A DNA stretch of 37,490 nucleotides, from contig JAYWGJ010000127.1 of the NCBI GenBank assembly GCA_043778315.1, forward strand, positions 1 to 37,490, written 5' to 3'. A model generated the notes under the pieces. The model was not told where the DNA came from. It saw only the letters and a list, made by a program, of their open reading frames with translations, and searched no databases. Each line of letters begins with the position of its first letter. Within the stretch, counting starts at the first letter, position 1. The position numbers were made by a program, and so were the translations under genes. The DNA is from JBEEMU01 sp043778315 (GTDB lineage: Bacteria > Bacteroidota > Bacteroidia > Chitinophagales > Saprospiraceae). Below are positions 1 through 8,700 of this stretch, piece after piece.

Positions 1-62
1 ACCTCTGAAAGCAATGCGTCGGGGCGCAATAAAGTATGGTCAATATAGTTGGCTAATTCCAT
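1..62 (-). CDS. deoC: Deoxyribose-phosphate aldolase, N-terminal fragment (runs off the left edge)
   Basis: On the minus strand an ATG at 62 opens a frame that continues off the window. It reads MELANYIDHTLLRPDALLSEV. The YIDHTLL(K/R)P segment is the N-terminal signature of class I deoxyribose-phosphate aldolase, which cleaves 2-deoxyribose-5-phosphate to glyceraldehyde-3-phosphate and acetaldehyde in cytosolic deoxynucleoside salvage. Only about 20 codons are visible, so the Schiff-base lysine cannot be checked. The gene is divergent from the lipoprotein gene at 320. The call rests on this one motif. Confidence 0.75.
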   Translation of the reverse strand, partial: MELANYIDHTLLRPDALLSE

Positions 63-81
63 GATACATTTATTTTGTAGC

Positions 82-111
82 TAAAATTATGCTAATTAAT
101 TACAATACAAA
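82..111 (-). promoter_or_regulatory. Possible Bacteroidota-type promoter for deoC
   Basis: Read on the minus strand there is a TTTG (111-108), an 18-nt spacer and TAATTTTA (89-82), one base away from the phylum consensus TAnnTTTG. It lies about 20 nt before the deoC start. The last-base mismatch makes this a tentative call. Confidence 0.35.
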
Positions 112-261
112 TACTTATATATTAAATATTTTGTATAATTCTAATATTTTTTGTTTTGATAATAAAAATAATGTGATAATTATAATGCTAATATAATATT
201 AATTATTTCGCTAAAACACCATTAGATCCCCAAAGGTACAAAAATGAATTAAAATGATGCG

Positions 262-290
262 TTTGATATGAAAATTTAATCTTAATTTTG
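262..290 (+). promoter_or_regulatory. Bacteroidota-type promoter for the thioredoxin-like lipoprotein gene
   Basis: TTTG at 262-265, a 17-nt spacer and TAATTTTG at 283-290 match the Bacteroidota -33/-7 consensus (TTTG, TAnnTTTG) exactly. The ATG follows 30 nt downstream through an A-rich leader with no Shine-Dalgarno sequence. Confidence 0.6.
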
Positions 291-319
291 CAAAAAAAAT
301 AAATTTTAAAAAAAATACT

Positions 320-844
320 ATGTTTTCTAAAAATATCCTTTGGCTTGCGCCAATATTCGCTATCTCGCTGCTGCTTACGGCTTGCAATAAACCAACCGAC
401 TACATCAACGGCGATAAGGCAAAAGACTTTTCGGGCGTGACAATCGCGGGCGACTCTATTCATCTGCACGACTTCAAGGGCAAACTCGTACTCCTCGACT
501 TTTGGGGAAGCTGGTGCGGACCCTGTCGCGAAGCGAACCGCGATTTAGTGCGTCTATACGCCGATTATCACGATAAACAATTCAAAAACGCCGACAGCGG
601 CTTAGAGATACTAAGCATAGGCATAGAAAAAGACCGCGAGGCGTGGGAAACCGCAATAAAAGAGGACGGCTTGATTTGGAAAACCCATATCTCCGATTTG
701 CAACGGTTCGGTTCGCCGCTCGCCAAACTCTACGATATTTCGCAAATCCCGCAGCAGTTTTTGATAGGCGGCGACGGTACTATAATAGGTGTCAATCTGA
801 CCTACGACCAACTCAATAAACTCTTAAAACGGCAGTTGAAATAA
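320..844 (+). CDS. TlpA/ResA-like thioredoxin-fold lipoprotein
   Basis: This is a 174-residue protein with a lipoprotein signal: a hydrophobic segment ends in LLTAC, so Cys22 should be lipidated and the protein anchored in the envelope. The rest is a thioredoxin fold with the redox motif WCGPC at about residues 63-67 and a late cis-proline region (IPQQF) before GGDGTII, as in the TlpA/ResA/AhpC-TSA group. Such proteins reduce disulfides in the periplasm, for example during cytochrome c maturation or oxidative-stress repair. The target cannot be read from the sequence, and no cytochrome biogenesis genes lie nearby. The start is supported by the promoter at 262-290. The gene is monocistronic, with a hairpin just after the stop. 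Confidence 0.85.
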   Translation: MFSKNILWLAPIFAISLLLTACNKPTDYINGDKAKDFSGVTIAGDSIHLHDFKGKLVLLDFWGSWCGPCREANRDLVRLYADYHDKQFKNADSGLEILSIGIEKDREAWETAIKEDGLIWKTHISDLQRFGSPLAKLYDISQIPQQFLIGGDGTIIGVNLTYDQLNKLLKRQLK

Positions 845-846
845 AT

Positions 847-873
847 AAAAACTGTCATAATGGCAGTTTTTTT
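847..873 (+). terminator. Intrinsic terminator after the lipoprotein gene
   Basis: A short stem (AAAACTGTC / GGCAGTTTT, with one T-G pair) and a 5-nt loop is followed by TTTTTTT, starting three bases after the stop codon. Confidence 0.65.
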
Positions 874-934
874 GGCGTGGCAAAATTATTGTTATTGTAA
901 TATGTTAGTATTATAAAATAAAAAAATAATTTTT

Positions 935-953
935 GGCTGTACCGCCTAATAAA
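935..953 (+). promoter_or_regulatory. Short hairpin plus TAATAA leader motif before grpE
   Basis: GGC-TGTACC-GCC followed by TAATAA, ending 8 nt before the grpE ATG. Similar motifs lie at 1529-1543 (AGC-TTTT-GCT-AATAA, before dnaJ), 2702-2717, 31800-31815 (before kup) and 36308-36325. Confidence 0.4.
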
Positions 954-960
954 TAAAAAT

Positions 961-1518
961 ATGGAAAACAAAGAACTCGAAGTAGAAGAAACGGTCGCCG
1001 ACGAAACGACCGCGACAACAAATACTGAAACCGCAACGGACGAAACGGCGGAAGCAACCGCACAGACCGACTCCAAAACCGAAGCTCTCGAGGCGCAGGT
1101 AACCGAGTTAAAAGACAAGTTTACGCGCTTAGTAGCGGAGTTTGATAATTACAAAAAAAGAACCAATCGCGAGCGTTTAGACCTCCTCGATACGGCTGCC
1201 AAAGATACAATTTTGGCATTTTTGCCGATTTCGGACGACCTCGCCCGCGCTACAAAAGCGAACGAAACGGCTACCGATATTGCTATCGTCACCGAAGGCG
1301 TAAACCTTATTCATCAACGGTTTACCAAAACTTTGACGCAATGCGGCATTCGCCCGATAGCGGCAAATGGAGCGGACTTTGATGCCGAGTTTCACGAAGC
1401 CGTAGCCGAACTCCCGATGGGCGACGCGATGAAAGGCAAAGTGATTGACACGGTAGAAAGCGGCTTTTTTCTGAACGATAAAATCATTCGTTTCGCGAAA
1501 GTGGTGGTAGGTAAATAG
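961..1518 (+). CDS. grpE: GrpE nucleotide exchange factor
   Basis: This 185-residue protein has an acidic Thr/Glu-rich N-terminus (about residues 1-40), a helical coiled-coil part (LEAQVTELKDKFTRLVAEFDNYKKRT) and the C-terminal beta domain with the family pattern FNPxxHEAV seen here as FDAEFHEAV. It is the nucleotide exchange factor that releases ADP from DnaK in the cytosol. dnaJ follows 35 nt downstream, the usual grpE-dnaJ pairing; dnaK is not in the window. The leader has no Shine-Dalgarno sequence and instead carries a small hairpin followed by TAATAA directly before the ATG. Length is normal for the family. Confidence 0.95.
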   Translation: MENKELEVEETVADETTATTNTETATDETAEATAQTDSKTEALEAQVTELKDKFTRLVAEFDNYKKRTNRERLDLLDTAAKDTILAFLPISDDLARATKANETATDIAIVTEGVNLIHQRFTKTLTQCGIRPIAANGADFDAEFHEAVAELPMGDAMKGKVIDTVESGFFLNDKIIRFAKVVVGK

Positions 1519-1528
1519 GACATTATTT

Positions 1529-1543
1529 AGCTTTTGCTAATAA
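1529..1543 (+). promoter_or_regulatory. Short hairpin plus AATAA leader motif before dnaJ
   Basis: AGC-TTTT-GCT followed by AATAAA, ending 11 nt before the dnaJ ATG; the same kind of element as at 935-953. Confidence 0.35.
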
Positions 1544-1553
1544 AAATAAAGTA

Positions 1554-2672
1554 ATGAAAAAGGATTTTTACGAAATATTGGGCGTGTCGAAGTCGGCAAC
1601 GCAAGAGGAGATAAAAAAAGCCTATCGCAAACGTGCGATGGAGCATCACCCCGACCGCAACCCCGACGATAAAGCCGCCGAAGGCAAGTTTAAGGAAGCT
1701 GCCGAAGCCTACGAAATACTGAGCGACGAGCAGCAGCGCGCGAAATATGACCGATACGGACATCAGGCGTTTGAGGGCGGCGGCGGTCGCGGCAATCAGC
1801 AGCAACACGCCGAAGATATTTTTTCGTCTTTCGCGGATATGTTTGGCGGCGGCGGACGGCAACAGCAGCAGCAACGCGGCGAGCAGGGCGGCAATGTGCG
1901 CATCAAAATGAAGCTCACGCTCAACGAAATTGCGACCGGTGTAAACAAAAAAATAAAAATAAACAAGGAAATAAACTGTCACAGTTGCGCAGGTTCGGGT
2001 GCAAAAGACCGCAACTCGACCAAAAGCTGCACGACTTGTCGCGGCTCGGGCTACGTCCGCAAAGTCACGCAGACGTTTTTGGGCAATATGCAAACGACCG
2101 TCACTTGTCCTACTTGTAGCGGTTCGGGGCAGATGATTACGGCGAATTGCGGCAGTTGCGCGGGTAAAGGTACGGAGAAAGGCGAAGAGGTCATCAGCGT
2201 CGATATTCCTGCTGGCGTTGCCGACGGCATGCAGTTGAGCATGAACGGAAAGGGTCACGCGGGGCGCAAAGGCGGCAGTCCGGGCGACCTCGTCATAGCA
2301 ATAGAAGAGATAGAACACGAGCAACTGAACCGCGACGGCAATAATTTGATTTATGAATTGAACTTGAATTTTGCCGATGCGATTTTGGGTACGCACGTCG
2401 TTGTGCCTACGCTTTCGGGCGACGTGAAAATGACAATTCCGCCAAATACACCCGCAGGTAAGGTTTTCCGCTTGCGCGACAAAGGTTTGCCCGTTTTGCA
2501 ATCCTACGAAAAAGGCGATTTATTGGTTTCTACCAATATTTTTATACCGAAGGATTTGAGCGCGGACTCGCGCAGTTTACTAGAAAAAATACGCGAAAAC
2601 AAGGATTTTCAGCCCAAACAAGGCAAGCAAGAGCGCGGTTTTATGGATAGAATGAAGGATTTATTTCAGTAA
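1554..2672 (+). CDS. dnaJ: Chaperone protein DnaJ
   Basis: A full-length type I DnaJ of 372 residues. The J domain carries HPD at residues 32-34, which stimulates DnaK ATPase. It is followed by a Gly/Gln-rich linker (about 72-108) and a zinc-binding domain with four CxxCxGxG repeats, visible as CHSCAGSG, CTTCRGSG, CPTCSGSG and CGSCAGKG (about 142-205). The C-terminal substrate-binding beta domains end near residue 345. It works with DnaK and GrpE in cytosolic protein folding and stress recovery. It is read with grpE, and no CIRCE-like operator was seen in front of either gene. Confidence 0.96.
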   Translation: MKKDFYEILGVSKSATQEEIKKAYRKRAMEHHPDRNPDDKAAEGKFKEAAEAYEILSDEQQRAKYDRYGHQAFEGGGGRGNQQQHAEDIFSSFADMFGGGGRQQQQQRGEQGGNVRIKMKLTLNEIATGVNKKIKINKEINCHSCAGSGAKDRNSTKSCTTCRGSGYVRKVTQTFLGNMQTTVTCPTCSGSGQMITANCGSCAGKGTEKGEEVISVDIPAGVADGMQLSMNGKGHAGRKGGSPGDLVIAIEEIEHEQLNRDGNNLIYELNLNFADAILGTHVVVPTLSGDVKMTIPPNTPAGKVFRLRDKGLPVLQSYEKGDLLVSTNIFIPKDLSADSRSLLEKIRENKDFQPKQGKQERGFMDRMKDLFQ

Positions 2673-2734
2673 TGGAGTGGATTTTAATACAATAATTTTA
2701 GGGCTTTGCGCCAATAAATCACAATATAATACCC

Positions 2735-2775
2735 ACCCGTTTATGGCTTGCGCCGTGACGGGTTTGGTGTTTTTA
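2735..2775 (+). terminator. Probable terminator after dnaJ
   Basis: An interrupted stem (ACCCGT ... ACGGGT enclosing GGC-TTGC-GCC) is followed by a T-rich run ending in TTTTT. It lies about 60 nt after the dnaJ stop and just before tcdA. Confidence 0.5.
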
Positions 2776-2801
2776 TAATAAATTGACACTTTTTTTACAA
2801 T

Positions 2802-3530
2802 ATGAAAGATACACAATGGCTGCAACGGACGCGCCTTTTGGTGGGCGACGAGCCGCTACAAGCACTACATAATAAGCACGTTTTAGTGGTCGGAATGGGT
2901 GGCGTAGGCTCGTTCGCCGCAGAGTTTATCGTTCGGGCGGGCGTTGGCAATATCACTATCGTGGACGGCGACGTGATAGACCCGACGAACCGCAACCGAC
3001 AGCTGCCCGCACTCGCTACCAATCACGGCGCGTACAAAACCGACATCATGAGCGACCGCTTGCGTGCTATCAACCCCGAGCTAAACCTCACGGCGTACTG
3101 CGAATTTATGTCGCCGACGCGTATGCAGGAGTTGCTCGAGCAGCCGTTCGACTACGTCGTAGATTGCATCGACAGCATCACGCCAAAACTGTTTTTAATA
3201 GAAACGGCGTACCTCAAAGGCTACCCTTTGGTGAGCAGCATGGGCGCGGGCGGCAAGATGGACCCGACACAAATACAAGTAGCCGATATTAGCAAAAGCT
3301 ACAACTGCACAATGGCGCGCTATGTGCGCAAACGCCTCCACAAAATGAATATCCGCAAGGGTTTCAAGGCGGTTTTCAGTACCGAACAAGTGGCGGCGGA
3401 GTCGCTGATGCTCACCGACGGCAGCAATTTCAAACGGTCGGCGTATGGCACTATTTCGTATTTGCCTGCGGCGTTTGGCGGCGCGTGCGCGTCGGTGGTG
3501 CTGCGGGACTTGGTGGAGTGGAAGCAGTAG
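2802..3530 (+). CDS. tcdA: TcdA-like tRNA threonylcarbamoyladenosine dehydratase (ThiF/E1 superfamily)
   Basis: This 242-residue protein of the E1-like ThiF/MoeB superfamily has a glycine-rich nucleotide-binding loop, GMGGVGS at residues 31-37, in a context typical of TcdA/CsdL (LLVGDEPLQAL before it). Also present are DCIDSITPK and MGAGGKMDPTQIQVADISKS, which match the TcdA subgroup rather than ThiF or MoeB. No CxxC zinc pair of the sulfur-carrier-activating members is seen. The family uses ATP to cyclise the t6A modification at tRNA position 37 to ct6A. The gene stands alone between dnaJ and a strong bidirectional terminator. Confidence 0.88.
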   Translation: MKDTQWLQRTRLLVGDEPLQALHNKHVLVVGMGGVGSFAAEFIVRAGVGNITIVDGDVIDPTNRNRQLPALATNHGAYKTDIMSDRLRAINPELNLTAYCEFMSPTRMQELLEQPFDYVVDCIDSITPKLFLIETAYLKGYPLVSSMGAGGKMDPTQIQVADISKSYNCTMARYVRKRLHKMNIRKGFKAVFSTEQVAAESLMLTDGSNFKRSAYGTISYLPAAFGGACASVVLRDLVEWKQ

Positions 3531-3552
3531 CGGGAAATATTATTGATATAAC

Positions 3553-3592
3553 AAAAAAAGCCATCAGACACTTCGCAGTGCTGATGGCTTTT
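3553..3592. terminator. Bidirectional terminator between convergent genes
   Basis: A near-perfect stem (AGCCATCAG-a-CAC / GTG-CTGATGGCT) is flanked by A7 on the left and T4 on the right, so it can stop transcripts of tcdA (plus) and the NlpC/P60 gene (minus). Confidence 0.8.
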
Positions 3593-3640
3593 AATATATA
3601 GTAAACTGGCAAAAAGGTACTTTAATTGGTTTGTGGCAAC

Positions 3641-4501
3641 TTATTGTTGTCCGTTGTCGTCAAAATCCGCGTCTGCGTCGTCTGCCTCTTTCGAGGAGTG
3701 ACCGTAGGTTCTGCTGAAATGGTCGGTGCTTGTTGGGCGCGACAACTGCTCCTCTACGTTTGTAGTCGGGTTGTAGGATTTGATGATAGGTGCGATGGAT
3801 TTATTATTGAGTGCCGCCGTAGTCGCACTGATTTCTTTTTGGAGTTTATCTATCGCGGCTGCCGTATTTGTGCTGCCTGCCACTGCGTTCACAACTTGGA
3901 TATTTTGCTGGGTTTGCGTCACTATCGGCGCAGCAATATTAGCGAAAATACTGGTGGGTGCAAACTGAAAGAACGAATTGACGAGGTTGCGCGCAAACAT
4001 GATTTTGGGTGACCAATAATGCGACTGGCTCACGTTTTCTACAATCACGCCGCGCGAAGTGGTGCAATGTACTACCGTGATGCCCTCGGCGGTTCGGTTT
4101 ACTATCATCGCAACGTGCGAGATATTGCCGCGATGCCCAAAAAATAGCAGGTCGGAAGGGCGGATTTGGTTAAAACTAACCGCTTCGCCAAGCTGTGCCT
4201 GCGCACGCGCTAACGGCTGCAGAGTCGCGCCAAATTCGTGATAAATATAGCTCGTAAAACTCGAGCAGTCAAAAGTGGCTGGACCACGCGAGCCTAACAC
4301 ATACGGTATGCCTAAATAGTTTTGGGCGATGCCCGCTATTCCTGAACGGTAATTTTCCTCCGAGCTATGTACTGTAACTAAGGTGTTCGGGTTATCATAC
4401 TTTATGTCGAACGACGATAACGATAAACTTGAAAACAGAGAGAATGAGGTCAGTAGAATTGCTCTACTAACTTTTTTGATTGTAAATTTACTACTGCTCA
4501 T
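3641..4501 (-). CDS. Secreted NlpC/P60-family peptidoglycan hydrolase
   Basis: Starting at the ATG at 4501, the 286-residue protein begins with a basic n-region and a hydrophobic stretch (residues 10-31) typical of a Sec signal peptide. The NlpC/P60 papain-like domain follows, with the catalytic triad visible as DCSS (Cys79), SHVAMIV (His129) and VVHC (His145). These enzymes cut gamma-D-Glu-diaminopimelate or related bonds in stem peptides. The last ~110 residues are Ala/Asn/Thr-rich and end in an acidic tail (DADADFDDNGQQ) with no recognised domain. An upstream ATG at 4564 would add 21 residues and spoil the signal peptide. The 4501 start also has a GGAGGTG about 16 nt upstream, rare in this window. 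Confidence 0.85.
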   Translation of the reverse strand: MSSSKFTIKKVSRAILLTSFSLFSSLSLSSFDIKYDNPNTLVTVHSSEENYRSGIAGIAQNYLGIPYVLGSRGPATFDCSSFTSYIYHEFGATLQPLARAQAQLGEAVSFNQIRPSDLLFFGHRGNISHVAMIVNRTAEGITVVHCTTSRGVIVENVSQSHYWSPKIMFARNLVNSFFQFAPTSIFANIAAPIVTQTQQNIQVVNAVAGSTNTAAAIDKLQKEISATTAALNNKSIAPIIKSYNPTTNVEEQLSRPTSTDHFSRTYGHSSKEADDADADFDDNGQQ

Positions 4502-4658
4502 AGTATTTTTTTTGTAGCTCACCTCCAATTTCGTAGGGCGCAACGGTATAGTCTGCACTATCAAATCTGCACTATGAAATTGGGCTTTGGCAAGTTGGTT
4601 TTAAGAAATTTGGTTTTTTGAATAAAAATATACTTGTCAATAATACTTTTAGCGAAAG

Positions 4659-4688
4659 CAAATATAGGCTATTTATATATCATACAAA
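4659..4688 (-). promoter_or_regulatory. Bacteroidota-type promoter for the NlpC/P60 gene
   Basis: On the minus strand TTTG (4688-4685), an 18-nt spacer and TATATTTG (4666-4659) match the -33/-7 consensus exactly. It would give a leader of about 150 nt before the ATG at 4501. Confidence 0.55.
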
Positions 4689-5202
4689 AGCAAATTTGAA
4701 AAAATATTGTATTTTAACATTTACATAATGTACAACAAGTAAACCATAAGCATTGCGCCGCAATTCAATCCTCAAAAAATGGAGCAGTAAAGGGTTTATT
4801 TGGTTGGATTTTGACGCGTCGTTAGGCAACGGCACAAAGGTTAGTTTGTGTATTTTGACCATTAAAATTTCTAGTTATCAAAATATCAATAAGCAAAAGT
4901 AAGTAACGCATTTGAAACAACCAAACATTTTGTAATATTTTTTAAACCATTCTTAATATTTTTTATTTGCTATGCAACCATATTAAAATAACACTTTAAG
5001 AAAAATAGTAATTGTAAACAAGCCTATTAGATATTATAAATAAATGCTATAATATTGATATTCAAAATATAATTTGGTTTAAATCTATTTTTATTTTTAA
5101 TAAAAGAATTAAAGTTTGATTGAATTTGATGTAACAGAATTTATAACTTTAAACTCAACGTTATACTTTCTTACAATCGCAATTACACAAAAAGCAAAAC
5201 GC

Positions 5203-5235
5203 ACAAAAATACTTGTTGTACACAAGTATTTTTGT
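5203..5235 (-). terminator. Hairpin, probable terminator of the small helical-protein gene
   Basis: Perfect 14-bp arms (ACAAAAATACTTGT / ACAAGTATTTTTGT) with a 5-nt loop lie 38 nt beyond the stop of the minus-strand gene ending at 5274. The internal T5 and position fit a terminator, though the U-tract lies within the stem. Confidence 0.5.
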
Positions 5236-5273
5236 ACGTTAGAGGCAAATGACATTGCTATTCATGTCATATT

Positions 5274-5495
5274 TTATTTACCAAAAATTCCACCTAAAAG
5301 GTCTTTCGCTTTGTCGCCTAAGCCGCCTGTGAGCGCGGCGAAGTCAAACGAGCCGCCTTCCAATAGGGTTTCTAATTGGTCTGCAACGCCGCTCGGGAGT
5401 TTGTCTTTGAGCGGTGCGAGTACTGCTTCTACGGCTGATTTTGCTTGCTCTTCGGTGATGCCTGCTTTTTCGGCAACGGTCTTGAATAATTCCAT
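5274..5495 (-). CDS. Small alpha-helical protein, DUF2267-like
   Basis: This 73-residue protein starts MELFKTVAEKAG and continues with ITEEQAKSAVEAVLAPLKDKLP, a helical pattern like the DUF2267 family (ITEEQA...AVL..L..RLP...A..L). It then ends in a Gly/Leu/Lys-rich tail (LTGGLGDKAKDLLGGIFGK). It has no signal peptide. The family's function is not established. The composition is coding-like, and an AT-rich leader and a downstream hairpin frame the gene. The family link is tentative because the protein is about half the length of a usual DUF2267 protein. Confidence 0.65.
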   Translation of the reverse strand: MELFKTVAEKAGITEEQAKSAVEAVLAPLKDKLPSGVADQLETLLEGGSFDFAALTGGLGDKAKDLLGGIFGK

Positions 5496-5604
5496 TTTAT
5501 TGACTTTTAAATGATTAGAAAAATATTACACCATTGTAACACTACTCCGCTAACAAAAATCGAGCCATAAGAGTTCCCTCGAATTAATGTATATGCGCTC
5601 GAAA

Positions 5605-5646
5605 ACAAAACCCCCGCAGGTCACCGAAGTAACCGCGAGGGCTTTT
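5605..5646 (-). terminator. Terminator of the DUF2723 gene
   Basis: Read leftward, a GC-rich stem (GCCCTCGCGGTTAC / GTGACCTGCGGGGG, two mismatches) with a TTCG loop is followed by TTTTGTTTT. It lies about 90 nt after the DUF2723 stop codon. Confidence 0.7.
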
Positions 5647-5736
5647 GCACTATGAAAACACCTTCTTTAACCTAAGGCGGTCGTTATATTTTTATTTATT
5701 ACAAAGGTAATTTACTATATTGAAACTACCAAATAT

Positions 5737-8700
5737 TTACTGCATTATTTTTTTAATTTTTTTAGCGAAAGCGTCATCGCCTACTTCGTCAGCCATATTA
5801 AGAATTTGCTCGGCTGCGCCCTGCTGCACTCGGTTGCCTTGTTTCATACCATTAATATGCTCCAATTCCTGCCCAAAATACGCGCTAACGGCTGGATTAG
5901 CATAAAACTTGCGCATCGTACTGGTTTCGGTAGCCAATATTTCCAAGTGTTTTTTGAGCTTCTCTACGGTTTCGGCTTTGCCGCCAAAACGCTCTTGCTT
6001 TGCTTTTATAGCAGGATTTTGCAGCGCAACATTGTCTTTGCCCAGCCCTGCCGCCTCTGCATACACACGCAAAAAGAACGCGGTATTGTAGTCGTATTGG
6101 AAATTATTGTTCGGGAACGCCGCAAAATACGCATCTACGGTTTTCACCGCTTTATCGTATTCGCCTACGCGAAGCAGGTCTTCGGAGAGCCGCAACATCG
6201 AGAACCGCGTAGAAATCACGCTCGGAAAATAACTTTTATCGATAAAAGTTTTGCCTTTATTGAAGTTGCCCCATTTGAATTTTTCGGTCACGTTTTTGTA
6301 CATAATATCGGTGGCTACTCTGCCGCCGCCTATCATGCCGCCAAACTCGGGTCTGCCCTTCGATTGTACAGGTATGATGCGCAACGCCAAGCCCTCGAGC
6401 TGCGCGTAGTCGCTCAAACCGAGCATTTTATCAGGGCTGCACGTCACGGCGAAGTAAATCGGTCTGTCCCAAAGGTTGTTCGCTATGATGTCTAATATCG
6501 CCACTTCGTCTTTAATCAAGTACTTTTTACCTTGAATATTCATTGCGATATTCGCGCCAACCGAGTCTTTTTCGCTAATCAAACCCTGCTTGACTAACGC
6601 CGCTTTATCCACAGGGATAGTGAGGCGATTGGTAGGCAAGTAGCTTTCGGTAGGGTTGCCGCCTTCTGAACTGAGCGGATGGTCTTCGCCCAAAAACTTC
6701 ACTACGTCCTTGATAGCCATAGTCGGGTGGTCGCCGTCGGGCGGATACAAAAACACTTGATTGCGTTTGTAGCCTCTATATGCGTCGGGCGAAATAGTCA
6801 TTTTTATCGCAGGCGCTTGATTCACTTTGCGGCGCAATTGGTCGATATACCAATCTACGGCGAGCAAACTGAGGTTCACGACCCGCACGTCCGTGCGTAT
6901 GCCTTCCACCTCTTGCGCGTACCAAAGCGGATAGGTATCGTTGTCACCGAAAGTGAAAATGATAGCGTCTTTTGCGCACGAGTTGAGGAAGTTGGAGGCG
7001 TAGTCGCGTGCCGCGTAATGCCCTGCGCGGCTGTGGTCGTCCCAGTTTTGTGTGACCATCAATAAGGGCACAAGTCCTACCATCACGGTACTCAAACCTG
7101 CTACCGCTAAGCCGTTTTTGAGGCGGCTAATCAGCAAATCGTAGAGCGCGAGTACGCCCATGCCTATCCAAACCGAAAACATCATCATCGAACCCGCTAT
7201 CGCGTAATCGCGCTCACGCGGCTCGTTTGGTGGCTGATTGGAATAGATAGAAATCGCAAAACCGAGCATGAAAAACAATGCCAAAACGACCCATGCGTTT
7301 TCGCTGTTTTTACGAAAGTGAAAAAACGCACCGAGCAGCCCAAAAATGAGCGGCAACATATAATAGGTGTTTCTGCCTTCGTCGTGCTTCAAACGGTCGG
7401 GCAGAATGCTTTGGTCGTAGAGGCGCATCGAGTCGTAAAACCCGAAGCCCGAAAGCCAGTTGCCGTCGGTGGGGTCGGTGTCAAAATAACCTTGATTGGC
7501 GTTTTGGCGACCCGCAAAATTCCACATAAAATAGCGGACGTATTCCCACATAAATTGATAGCGGAAAAAGAACTCCATATTGTCTAATTGTGATGGCTTA
7601 CCGCCAAATTCTCGTGGATTATTGATGCCCATCCACATCAAATGCTCTTGCACACGGTCGCTATGTCCGATGCGCGGAAACAACATTTTATCTTCCGAAT
7701 TGTACTCGTAAGCGTATTTTTTATCTACTACTTCGTACTTGTCGCCCACGGGTCCGTACTTGTCAGACGAGCTGCTGCCCGACGGCTGCGCCGCAAAATG
7801 CGGTCCGTACAGCAACGGGCGGTCGCCGTACTGCTCGCGGCTGAGATACGACACAAAATTAAATACGTCGGACGGGTTGTTCATATTAATAGGTGTACTC
7901 GCGTTGGCGCGAATCATCGTTATCGCATAAGTAGAAAAACCCAAAACGATAAAGGCAAATGCCAATAAGCCGCGCTCCAAACCAGCCGAACGCGTCAGGC
8001 GCGCACGATGCAAACCGACCACGATAGCACTGAGTAGCAATAGCATAAAAAACACTAATCCGCTACCAAACGGCAGTCCAAAACTATTCACAAAAAGCAA
8101 CTCGAACCAGCCGCTAATGCTTGGTAGGTAAAGGATTACGCCGATTTGTATGCCACCCAATAACGCTACGCCGATAAGCCCTGCTATGATAAATCCGCGA
8201 GCCGTATATGTTTTATTTTTTTTGAAATAATATAATATTGATAAGCCAGGTATCGCTAACAGCGACAATAAGTGAACGCCGATAGACATACCCACCATGT
8301 ACGCCGCGAAGATGAGCCAACGGTCGTGCTGCGGCTCGTCGGGCAGTTGATACCATTTCATCATCGCCCAAATCACGATTGCCGTGAAGAACAACGACAT
8401 CGCATATACCTCGCCTTCCACCGCCGAAAACCAAACCGACGTAGTAAATGTGGTGCATAAACCCGCTATCAAACCAGCCGTGAGTATCGCTACCGATTGC
8501 CCTGCGTCGGGTTCGCCGTCGCGTCCAACCAAGGCTATCCGCCCTAATATAGTAGTGACCCAGCACATAAACATTGCCGCGAAAGCGGTACAAATCCCCG
8601 ACAATAAATTGACGGCGTAAGCCATATTCGCCGCGTCCTTAGACACCAAACTCGCTACCCATGTGAACATTCGCCCTACGAGCAAAAAGAACGGCGCGCC

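Larger units (their letters stand above)
4502..5273. other. Long AT-rich intergenic region
   Basis: About 770 bases lie between two minus-strand genes. Apart from the promoter at 4659-4688 and the hairpin at 5203-5235 I see no supported feature. Short open frames at 4680-4862 and 5116-5514 lack leaders, domains and composition resembling the real genes. Confidence 0.5.

Noticed and set aside
1527..2501. 324-codon open frame antisense to dnaJ
   Set aside because: dnaJ is unambiguous on the plus strand; the antisense frame has no domain or leader and reflects codon bias of the real gene.
3626..4012. 128-codon plus-strand frame opposite the NlpC/P60 gene
   Set aside because: The minus strand has a signal peptide and a full catalytic triad; the plus frame is Cys-rich and domainless.
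4680..4862. Short minus-strand frame in the long intergenic region
   Set aside because: It overlaps the promoter of the NlpC/P60 gene, has no recognisable domain and its composition matches the surrounding non-coding DNA.
5116..5514. 132-codon plus-strand frame over the small helical-protein gene
   Set aside because: It spans a perfect terminator hairpin and is antisense to a better supported gene.
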